In this document: positions 8,242 to 13,715 of the stretch, piece after piece
Layout: the number at the start of each line of letters is the position of its first letter
Position numbering within the stretch: the stretch's first letter is position 1
DNA from: Planctomycetota bacterium
GTDB taxonomy: Bacteria; Planctomycetota; Phycisphaerae; FEN-1346; JAACEH01
Direction of reading: 5' to 3'
Length of the DNA: 16,150 nt
NCBI GenBank assembly: GCA_016935955.1
Contig: JAFGPY010000041.1
Location: 1-16,150 of the forward strand
Program-made: the position numbers and the translations under genes
The notes under the pieces: generated by a model
Database searches by the model: none
Seen by the model: only the letters and a program-made list of their open reading frames with translations
Told to the model about the DNA's origin: nothing

Positions 8242-8589
8242 ATGGACGAGAAGGACAGAAAGCTACAGGAGCACGCCATGATCGGGCGAATCTGCGGTGT
8301 GACGCTGGCCCTGCTGAGCTTTTCCGCCGTCTGCCTGAATGGGCTGCGGCAGGGCAACTCGTTCGGCTCCGTGACGGTGCGTTCGCTGATCGCCCTGGCC
8401 GTCGGCGGCGTGACGGGGCTGGTGGCCGCCACGATCATCAGGCGGATCGTTAAGGACGAATTCAACCGTGTGCATCGCCGGGAGGAGGTCTCCGGCGGCG
8501 CGACGACGCAGGACAAGGGGGCGGCCCGGACGGCCGCCGATCGTAGAAACGAAACCGCCGGACAGCCCGCAGGGTCCGCGGGACGTTAG
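8242..8589 (+). CDS. Uncharacterised two-helix membrane protein between flhG and fliA
   Basis: I do not recognise a family. The ATG at 8242 (115 residues) is preferred over a GTG at 8200 because GAGGAG at 8228-8233 lies eight bases upstream, while the GTG lacks a comparable site. The product has a short charged N-terminus (MDEKDRKLQEHAM) and a hydrophobic segment at about 14-34 (IGRICGVTLALLSFSAVCLN). A second segment at about 47-66 is LIALAVGGVTGLVAATIIRR, followed by a basic then hydrophilic, probably disordered tail. Both ends are predicted cytoplasmic if basic residues stay inside. It lies 55 bases after flhG and 33 before fliA in the same direction, so it is likely made with them. A flagellar role is inferred from position only. 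Confidence 0.7.
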   Translation: MDEKDRKLQEHAMIGRICGVTLALLSFSAVCLNGLRQGNSFGSVTVRSLIALAVGGVTGLVAATIIRRIVKDEFNRVHRREEVSGGATTQDKGAARTAADRRNETAGQPAGSAGR

Positions 8590-8622
8590 GGGAACACTCA
8601 GGCTTTTAGGCGAGGATGAGGC

Positions 8623-9438
8623 ATGGCACGAGCAAGACGACGGGTCGATATGGTACAGCCGCCGCGGACGCTTACGGACGAGCAGATCCGCGACCTCTGG
8701 AAATCCTACCGGGCCAAACCGTCACAGGATGTGCGCAACCAGTTGGCTGAGCACTACCTGACGATCGTCCGGTACACCAGCGAGCGGCTCTACACGAAGC
8801 TGCCCGACGAGGTCGACATCAACGACCTCTACCAGGACGGCTTCCAGGGCCTGCTGGACGCCATCGATTCGTTCGACATGGATCGCGGCGTGAAATTTGA
8901 GACATTCTGCGCCGCCCGCATCCGTGGGGCGATCCTCGACAGCCTGCGGGCCAATGACTGGGTGCCCAGGCTCGTCCGCGCCCGGGCCAGCAAGCTCAAC
9001 GAGGCCCGACAGGCCCTGGAGATCAAGCTCAGTCGCACGCCGAACGACAAGGAACTGGCCGAGCACATGGGCCTGTGCACCGAAGAGTACGAGCGACTGG
9101 TCCGCGACGCCAACGCCACGGGCGTCATCAGCCTGAACCGCAAGTGCTACGAGACCGACACCAACAAGGACGTTCGTGAGATCGACATCGTCGAGGACAA
9201 GCGCGGAGACAATCCGCTGCACAAGGTCCAGCGCGACGACCTGCGGCGGCTGATTACCAAGGGCCTCTCGAAGAACGAGCGGCTGATCATCCTGCTGTAC
9301 TACTACGAAGAGATGACCATGAAGGAAATCGGGGCCACCCTCGACCTATCGGAATCGCGCGTCAGCCAGATGCATTCGAGCATTCTGTCTCGCCTGCGGC
9401 CGTTGCTGGGTAACCGCAAGCACGAGTTCGCGGTCTGA
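8623..9438 (+). CDS. fliA: Flagellar sigma factor FliA (sigma-28)
   Basis: FliA directs RNA polymerase to late flagellar and chemotaxis promoters. The 271-residue product lacks region 1.1. Region 2 (about 38-110) has DINDLYQDGFQGLLDAIDSF and DRGVKFETFCAARIRGAILD, the latter the FliA/WhiG-type -10 recognition region. Region 3 is about 114-170, with SRTPNDKELAEHMGL as its helix-turn-helix-like part. Region 4 (about 205-260) contains LSKNERLIILLYYYEEMTMK and EIGATLDLSESRVSQMHSSI, the -35 binding helix-turn-helix. Length and GVKFETFCAARIRGA-type sequence favour FliA over SigB/SigF-type sigma factors. The ATG at 8623 has GAGGATGAGG upstream. It ends the main operon. Position after flhF-flhG matches the order seen in many polar flagellates. 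No anti-sigma FlgM was recognised in the window. Confidence 0.95.
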   Translation: MARARRRVDMVQPPRTLTDEQIRDLWKSYRAKPSQDVRNQLAEHYLTIVRYTSERLYTKLPDEVDINDLYQDGFQGLLDAIDSFDMDRGVKFETFCAARIRGAILDSLRANDWVPRLVRARASKLNEARQALEIKLSRTPNDKELAEHMGLCTEEYERLVRDANATGVISLNRKCYETDTNKDVREIDIVEDKRGDNPLHKVQRDDLRRLITKGLSKNERLIILLYYYEEMTMKEIGATLDLSESRVSQMHSSILSRLRPLLGNRKHEFAV

Positions 9439-9462
9439 AAATGGGTTCTGCGGCAGGCAAGG

Positions 9463-9491
9463 TAAAGTTCTTGATACGAATATGACGATAG
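9463..9491 (+). promoter_or_regulatory. Candidate sigma-28 (FliA) promoter
   Basis: TAAAGTTC (9463-9470) matches 7 of 8 bases of the enterobacterial sigma-28 -35 box TAAAGTTT. GACGATAG (9484-9491) matches 6 of 8 of the -10 box GCCGATAA, including the CGATA core. The spacer is 13 bases where 11 is usual, so this is a candidate only. It lies just after fliA and 90 bases before the next start codon, a sensible place for a late flagellar gene. Confidence 0.4.
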
Positions 9492-9581
9492 GCCAGACGG
9501 ACAGCGGCCTCCCTGGGTGAAAGCGAGGTGGACAACAGGAGGTCAGGTTCTGCCGCAGGGCTCGGATGCCCGGAGGTCCCC

Positions 9582-9962
9582 GTGACGGACATTGGCAGTG
9601 GAATTGTCGGCTCATTCAATCAGGCCCACCAGGCTTCCCGCCGCGTCGAATCGGAAAACGCCCGCACGCGAGGTAACGAGCAGCTTCAGGCCCGCGAGGC
9701 CCGCGAACGGTTCATTGCCGCACAGGAAGAAGTCGAGGCCGCCCAGACGTTGCGGCAACGACGTATCGAATCCGACAAGGAGAACTCCTCTGGCCGCGAT
9801 GCTCGCGACCAGTACGAAGCCCACGATCAGTTCGGCGACGAGTCTCCGCAGCCACAGGAACCCTCGCTGCCGCCATCCGCCGCCGAAGAGGTCGCAGCCG
9901 ACAATCCCGACGACCGGCCGGAGTCGGGCGACTCGGGGCACCTCATCGACGTCAAAGCCTGA
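9582..9962 (+). CDS. Small highly charged protein of unknown function
   Basis: I do not recognise a family. The frame opens at 9528, but the GTG at 9582 is the likely start because GGAGGT (9572-9577) sits four bases upstream. This gives 126 residues beginning MTDIGSGIVGSFNQAHQASR. Residues about 15-75 are rich in Arg, Glu, Gln and Ala with no Pro, suggesting a long charged helix or coiled coil. The next 40 residues are acidic and Pro/Ser-rich, probably disordered. The protein ends in a distinct short tail, GHLIDVKA. There is no signal peptide or membrane helix. A sigma-28-like promoter lies in front and fliA is 143 bases upstream, so a late flagellar role is possible. This is inference from context. 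Confidence 0.65.
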   Translation: MTDIGSGIVGSFNQAHQASRRVESENARTRGNEQLQAREARERFIAAQEEVEAAQTLRQRRIESDKENSSGRDARDQYEAHDQFGDESPQPQEPSLPPSAAEEVAADNPDDRPESGDSGHLIDVKA

Positions 9963-10137
9963 ATCCGACAAAATTCCCGTTTCCAGAATACCTTTCCAGA
10001 GAATCCCTGACGGAGGGGGCCAAAAGCTGGATCCGTTGTCAATCAGGGACCGCCAGGGCGTTGACAGGTGTTTCCGGAATATTCACTTACGTTAATGATC
10101 CGAATCATAACGCGATGGTCGCAATGGGCTTAGAACG

Positions 10138-10163
10138 GCCCAAGATCGCCTTGGGCTGGGTTT
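10138..10163 (+). terminator. Weak terminator-like hairpin
   Basis: GCCCAAG and CTTGGGC form a perfect 7-bp stem around a 5-base loop (ATCGC) at 10138-10156. It is followed by TGGGTTT, a poor T-tract. It lies 176 bases after the small charged gene and could end that transcript, but the weak T-run leaves this uncertain. Confidence 0.35.
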
Positions 10164-10185
10164 GTCTCCGGGGTCAATTTGCCCT

Positions 10186-10216
10186 TTGGCACTCTATGTG
10201 TTAAACTTATAGAGTG
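10186..10216 (+). promoter_or_regulatory. Possible promoter overlapped by a palindromic operator
   Basis: TTGGCA (10186-10191) and TATAGA (10208-10213) are spaced 16 bases, giving 5/6 and 4/6 matches to sigma-70 boxes. A perfect inverted repeat, CACTCTAT (10190-10197) and ATAGAGTG (10209-10216) with an 11-base spacer, overlaps both boxes. This layout is what a repressor operator would look like. The first PilZ gene starts 135 bases downstream. The palindrome is directly visible, while its function is inferred. Confidence 0.4.
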
Positions 10217-10351
10217 TGTTAGGGCCCTGTGAAAGTCGGGGCCGTTCCCCGCATTTTGTGCTTTCTTGTGCTGCCCACGCCGTATATAGTATTGCGTTGT
10301 GGCACCTCGCGGTTGTCCATCGCTGGCAGGCTCTTTTTTGCGGGAGAGCCC

Positions 10352-10705
10352 ATGTCGAGCTTTGTGGATAAGACGGATGAATCGCCAAGCCACGAGCGCC
10401 GACGTTATCCCCGCTATATCGTTCCGATGCATGTTGTGGCTGTGCTCAACGACGAGTCGCAGGGAGGGCACAAGCGGGTTCTCAGCGTACAGATCAAGGA
10501 CATCAGCAAGGGGGGCGTCTGTGGTGTCGTTGAGGACGAACTGTCGGGAAACGAGCAACTGATCCTGTTTGTCCCGCCCCAGGGAGGACGTGGGGGACGC
10601 GACGTGCGAGGCCGTGTCACGCGATGCGAAAAAGTGGAGGGACACTTCCGCATCGGAATGTCGTTTACCAATCCATTGGACGAGGCCGAGGGTCGGATTC
10701 AGTAG
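10352..10705 (+). CDS. PilZ-domain protein (c-di-GMP receptor) 1
   Basis: PilZ domains bind cyclic di-GMP and often tune flagellar motility, adhesion or polysaccharide export. The ATG at 10352 (117 residues) is chosen over a GTG at 10229, since GGGAG at 10342-10346 lies five bases upstream and the longer version adds no PilZ sequence. The RxxxR motif is at R17-R21 (ERRRYPRY). The D/NxSxxG motif is DISKGG at 50-55. The beta-barrel continues through VRGRVTRC to FRIGMSFTNPL. There is no partner domain, signal peptide or membrane helix, so this is a stand-alone cytoplasmic receptor. It resembles the next gene (shared GRVTRC block). Which process it controls cannot be read from sequence. Proximity to fliA suggests motility. 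Confidence 0.88.
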   Translation: MSSFVDKTDESPSHERRRYPRYIVPMHVVAVLNDESQGGHKRVLSVQIKDISKGGVCGVVEDELSGNEQLILFVPPQGGRGGRDVRGRVTRCEKVEGHFRIGMSFTNPLDEAEGRIQ

Positions 10706-10770
10706 TGGGAACGGTTGTCTCGCGGTTGTCATCCGGCACGGCTATGACCGACTTCTGGCACGGCGCGCCG

Positions 10771-10784
10771 GATACGATAGTATC
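10771..10784 (+). other. Small hairpin downstream of first PilZ gene
   Basis: GATAC and GTATC pair around GATA. A wider 7-bp inverted repeat, ATCCGGC at 10731-10737 and GCCGGAT at 10767-10773, lies just upstream and overlaps it. No T-tract follows. The structure could be part of the 3' end of the PilZ transcript or may be chance. Confidence 0.25.
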
Positions 10785-10888
10785 GCTCGGATTGTTGTCG
10801 ACCGCAGAAAGAAGGGGCATAATTTCGGAATCGGGGGCATTTTTTTGCCAATGCCGCGAAAGTAGGTCATACTCAAGAAGGTAAAAAG

Positions 10889-10917
10889 TTGATGTTTTCG
10901 GGGTCAGTGTCCGATAA
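10889..10917 (+). promoter_or_regulatory. Possible promoter of second PilZ gene
   Basis: TTGATG (10889-10894) and GATAAC (10913-10918) are 18 bases apart, each a 4/6 match to sigma-70 boxes. The same place contains TCCGATAA (10910-10917), 7 of 8 bases of the sigma-28 -10 box, but no sigma-28 -35 box sits at the right distance. The nearest AAAAGTTG (10884-10891) is 18 bases away instead of 11. The gene starts about 70 bases downstream. This is a weak call. Confidence 0.3.
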
Positions 10918-10988
10918 CTAAATCGAGTGAGCCTCAGAGGAGGGGGCCTGCATTAACTCGACACCAAGCCAGGGACCCGAGGGGTGGC

Positions 10989-11438
10989 ATGGGGGAAGTC
11001 GCCGTAATGAATTCCGTTAACCCGATGCAGATCCGCCCAGGGAGCGAACGCAGGCAGTTCCGCCGTTTCCCGATACGTCTGCCCGTCAAGGCCAGACGCG
11101 ACGATCTTGTGGGCAATGCCGATCCGTCTACGTCCGATCCCAGGCCGGAGGGCCTGATCAGCATCGACGTCGATAATTTCTCGTTGGGAGGCCTGCGCGG
11201 CAGCAGTAGCGTCGCCCTGCGCTGCGGGGAAGCCCTGACCGTCCACATGCCGCCGTTCGGCACCCGGCCCGAGGTCGATGTCACCGGCCGCGTCACCCGA
11301 TGCCAGAGGGTCGACAGGCAGTTTGACGTCGGCGTGGAGTTCTGCCAGACCAGCAGTGCGGCCGACAGTTCGCCGTGGCTACGTCTGCCGGAACTCTTCT
11401 ACATGGCTGGCCAGATGGACCGGCGGTTCAGGCAGTAG
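10989..11438 (+). CDS. PilZ-domain protein (c-di-GMP receptor) 2
   Basis: This is a 149-residue stand-alone PilZ protein, expected to bind cyclic di-GMP in the cytoplasm. The RxxxR motif lies in SERRQFRRF (R21/R22 to R25/R26) and the D/NxSxxG motif is NFSLGG at 63-68. The barrel ends VTGRVTRCQRVDRQFDVGVE, parallel to VRGRVTRCEKVEGHFRIGMS in the preceding gene, so the two are probably diverged tandem duplicates. A C-terminal extension of about 30 residues (SSPWLRLPELFYMAGQMDRR) is absent from copy 1. The ATG at 10989 has GAGGGG upstream, and an internal ATG at 11007 is possible. A strong terminator lies 28 bases after the stop. Confidence 0.87.
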   Translation: MGEVAVMNSVNPMQIRPGSERRQFRRFPIRLPVKARRDDLVGNADPSTSDPRPEGLISIDVDNFSLGGLRGSSSVALRCGEALTVHMPPFGTRPEVDVTGRVTRCQRVDRQFDVGVEFCQTSSAADSSPWLRLPELFYMAGQMDRRFRQ

Positions 11439-11465
11439 CCACAATAACTTCACGAGACCAACCTT

Positions 11466-11499
11466 CGTCCGCCTCCGCAAGGGGGTGGACGTTTCTTTT
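11466..11499 (+). terminator. Strong intrinsic terminator after second PilZ gene
   Basis: An 11-bp stem (CGTCCGCCTCC with GGGGGTGGACG, two wobble pairs) closes a GCAA tetraloop at 11477-11480. It is followed by TTTCTTTT at 11492-11499. This is a textbook Rho-independent terminator for the plus strand. On the minus strand no T-run follows, so it should not serve the convergent gene. Confidence 0.85.
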
Positions 11500-11550
11500 G
11501 GTGCTGTGACAGGCGCATGTCCGCCGGCCGCTGTCCATGCACGACAGGGC

Positions 11551-11574
11551 AGAGACACTCGGCGGAGAGACACT
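11551..11574. repeat. Short direct repeat
   Basis: AGAGACACT occurs at 11551-11559 and 11566-11574, a 15-base period, in the spacer between the two convergent genes. No function is evident. Confidence 0.4.
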
Positions 11575-11587
11575 TATCCGGCTTCGC

Positions 11588-13414
11588 TCAGAGCAGGCCG
11601 TTCAGGATGACGATCAGAAGTGACAGGTCGCTCGGCTCGGCTCCGCCGTTGCTGTCGAGGTCGAAACGCAGTTCGTCCGTGATGCTCGACGTCGCCAGGC
11701 CGTTGAGCTTGTTGATCAGGGCGCTTACGTCGGTCGGCTCCGCGCCTCCATTGCCGTCGATGTCGCCAAGGACCTCGCACTTCAGCGACAGCCGAGCGGT
11801 GCCGGGAGTCGGCCAGAGGTCTCCCTGGCAGGTAACTTCGATTACCAGCGACCCGGCCGCATCGAGGTCGTAATCGCTGCCGTAGAGCGTCCATTGCCCG
11901 GCTGTCGGACCGGCCTCGATGTCCACCTCGCCCTCGCCGCTGCCCGGCACCTTCCGCACCGTGAAGACCACGCTGTTGTTGCCGTTCAGATCCAGCAGGG
12001 TCGCCGTCAGGCCCACCTTGTGCCCGCCGTGCGACAGTGTCCCGGAAGTGTTCTGGTAGACCCAGTCACGATTGTCCTCGGTCTGAACCCGGATCGACGG
12101 CGGCCCGGCGTCGGAGACCTCGAACCGGGCCAGCGGGTCGCCGACCACGATGTTCTGCCACGACAGCACGGGCAGGCTTGCGTAGGCCGCTTCGGCGAAC
12201 GTCCAGCCCTGGTTCAGCATCCGCTCGTAGAGTATCTCGTTGTCGCCCACCGAGAAGGTCCGCGGCTCGTACACGTGGGCCAGTCCGAACGTGCCGCCAA
12301 TGCGTATCCAGTCGGCGACCTGACCCTGGTTGTCGTGCGATTCCGGCGTTTCGCAATCCCGTCCGTTGAAGCTCTCGTAGGTGTTGAAGATCGCCCCCCG
12401 GGCCAGCGTGAATGCAAGCGTGTCGAGAATGTAGGTTGACGGCACAACACCCACATCCAGGTTGTGGTTGCATCCGTAACTCGCATAGCCCAGCACGTCC
12501 AGGGCCGCAGTCGTCACGAACACCTCGTTGATTTCGTCGTACACCACGTCGAACCCGGCCGCCGTCAGTATGTCGTACGTTTCCGGGAAGTCCTCGCCCT
12601 GACTGTAAGGAGTGGCGGCATCGAGCACTTCGCTGTCGCGATCGATGACCACCGTGACGCTCTGGCGCACGACGAAAATGGTGCCGCCGCGGTCCAGGGC
12701 GGCGATAGCCTCGTCAGCCGTGTAGCCCGTCAGCCGCGTCACCAAGTAGATGTCGCCCGGGGCCAGCTTCGTGGAGGCCGCCCCCTGGCCGTTCAGCCAG
12801 CCGCCAGTCATCGAATTGAAGACCAGCGCCGTCTTGGTCACCGTGGCGTTGTCGCGGGAATAGGTGTCGATGGTCTGCGTCGCAGCATGGTACGGATTGC
12901 GAACGTGGTTGTTGGCGTAGTTCGACGGCGAAGGCGTACTCCCAGCCGTCAGAGGCTGGTGCAGGAGCGTCAGTTCCGAGTCCACGCTGGCCGCATCGAA
13001 CCGCCCTGCGCTGCACTCGGCCACCATGAGTGTGGGCGCGTCGCCGTAGCCCGGCGTGTCTGCGTCGTCGATGCGTCGCGGAACGCCCTTGGTCGTCACC
13101 AGAACGCGAATCAGCTTGTAGAGCGGCACGCCGTCAACCGGAGTCGTCCGCAGGTACGCGTCGAGCGGTTCACGCAACTCGGCGTCGAACGTCGCCCGCG
13201 TGATCGTCACGCTGGTGGACCCGGCGTACGACCAGACGCGAACGTCCGAGCCGTACTTGGCCAAGTAGGCGTCGCGGATGGCCAGCGAATCGTCGCTGTT
13301 CTCGTTGACCACGAGCAGGACGTGCTCCGGCCCCAGTTGGCCCAGGGCAGGGCAGGCCAGGCATAGCACCATCGCGATGCCTAGATAGGCGCTCCACGCA
13401 GACGACTTGACCAT
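11588..13414 (-). CDS. Secreted TIGR03790-like protein with dockerin-type tail
   Basis: The 608-residue product has a signal peptide (MVKSSAWSAYLGIAMVLCLA, cleavage probably after ALG at 25), so it is exported. The body opens LGPEHVLLVVNENSDDSLAI, with LYKLIRVLVTTKGVPRRIDD near 98-117, the pattern I associate with uncharacterised family TIGR03790. A beta-rich segment follows from about 445. The last 60 residues hold two dockerin-like calcium loops: DIDGNGGAEPTD (D551, D553, N555, D562) and DLDSNGGAEPSD (D585, D587, N589, D596), each followed by a helix ending LNG. Biochemical role is unknown. The ATG at 13414 has AAGGA ten bases upstream. An in-frame upstream extension of 34 residues lacks signal-peptide character and was dropped. 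No PEP-CTERM or sortase motif is present. Confidence 0.85.
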   Translation of the reverse strand: MVKSSAWSAYLGIAMVLCLACPALGQLGPEHVLLVVNENSDDSLAIRDAYLAKYGSDVRVWSYAGSTSVTITRATFDAELREPLDAYLRTTPVDGVPLYKLIRVLVTTKGVPRRIDDADTPGYGDAPTLMVAECSAGRFDAASVDSELTLLHQPLTAGSTPSPSNYANNHVRNPYHAATQTIDTYSRDNATVTKTALVFNSMTGGWLNGQGAASTKLAPGDIYLVTRLTGYTADEAIAALDRGGTIFVVRQSVTVVIDRDSEVLDAATPYSQGEDFPETYDILTAAGFDVVYDEINEVFVTTAALDVLGYASYGCNHNLDVGVVPSTYILDTLAFTLARGAIFNTYESFNGRDCETPESHDNQGQVADWIRIGGTFGLAHVYEPRTFSVGDNEILYERMLNQGWTFAEAAYASLPVLSWQNIVVGDPLARFEVSDAGPPSIRVQTEDNRDWVYQNTSGTLSHGGHKVGLTATLLDLNGNNSVVFTVRKVPGSGEGEVDIEAGPTAGQWTLYGSDYDLDAAGSLVIEVTCQGDLWPTPGTARLSLKCEVLGDIDGNGGAEPTDVSALINKLNGLATSSITDELRFDLDSNGGAEPSDLSLLIVILNGLL

Positions 13415-13535
13415 TCGGATGATCCTTCGGGAAGTGTCCCCTCGGACGACGTCCCAGCATTCTCGGGTATCGGTCTGTTCTCCTGCTCGGAGAACCCCCC
13501 TCTGCGCGCAGACCATACCCTCTCAGACCGCAACA

Positions 13536-13564
13536 AGTATAGCTCGATTGTCACGGCCGGTCAA
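13536..13564 (-). promoter_or_regulatory. Promoter of the minus-strand secreted-protein gene
   Basis: Read on the minus strand, TTGACC (13564-13559) and TATACT (13541-13536) are separated by exactly 17 bases, each a 5/6 match to sigma-70 consensus. The gene starts about 115-120 bases downstream, leaving an untranslated leader. Confidence 0.7.
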
Positions 13565-13597
13565 ACCGGTCGGGGAGTCCCGACGCCGGGCCGGTTT
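13563..13597. promoter_or_regulatory. Inverted repeat between divergent promoters
   Basis: AAACCGG (13563-13569) and CCGGTTT (13591-13597) are perfect 7-bp arms between the two divergent -35 boxes. A second hairpin, TCGGG-GAGT-CCCGA at 13570-13583, is nested inside. It could be a shared operator or just GC-rich structure. Confidence 0.4.
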
Positions 13598-13598
13598 A

Positions 13599-13627
13599 TT
13601 GACCCTCTGCCGGCCTCCTGATACACT
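13599..13627 (+). promoter_or_regulatory. Promoter of the CobA-HemD fusion gene
   Basis: TTGACC (13599-13604) and TACACT (13622-13627) are 17 bases apart, 5/6 and 4/6 matches to sigma-70 boxes. The start codon is 89 bases downstream. The identical pair of hexamers at identical spacing occurs at 15946-15974, which strengthens both calls. Confidence 0.7.
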
Positions 13628-13715
13628 TGGTGCCGCGATATGCCACCGAAAACGGCCGTTGCGCGGCCGGCGATATGGACCGATAATCTATCTGCTCAAC
13701 ACAACAGGATTCCTG

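Larger units (their letters stand above)
9963..10351. other. 389-bp non-coding spacer before the first PilZ gene
   Basis: No convincing gene was seen on either strand. It holds two TTTCCAGA copies (9980-9987, 9993-10000) and a related TTTCCGGA at 10071. A perfect TTGACA sits at 10061-10066 without a good -10 partner. There is a 7-bp hairpin at 10138-10156, an 8-bp-arm palindrome at 10190-10216, a CGGGG/CCCCG hairpin at 10237-10251 followed by CATTTTG, and a TATAGT at 10285-10290 with a poor -35. Its AT content is locally higher than the neighbouring genes. Confidence 0.6.

Noticed and set aside
9593..9607. Sigma-54-like TGGCAG-N5-TTGT
   Set aside because: It lies inside the coding part of the small charged gene and has two mismatches at important positions.
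10836..10855. GGCATT/AATGCC hairpin with a T-rich loop downstream of the first PilZ gene
   Set aside because: The T-run is in the loop, not after the stem, so this is not an intrinsic terminator on the plus strand. The stem is only 6 bp.
9963..10988. Possible c-di-GMP (GEMM-type) riboswitch in the PilZ leaders
   Set aside because: The conserved GEMM cores and tetraloop-receptor sequences are not visible by eye in either leader. The hairpins present do not match that architecture.
13407..13715. N-terminal extension of the CobA-HemD frame by 103 codons
   Set aside because: The extension overlaps the divergent promoters, is Arg/Pro/Ser-rich without domain character, and the SUMT domain begins right after the ATG at 13716 with a good ribosome site.
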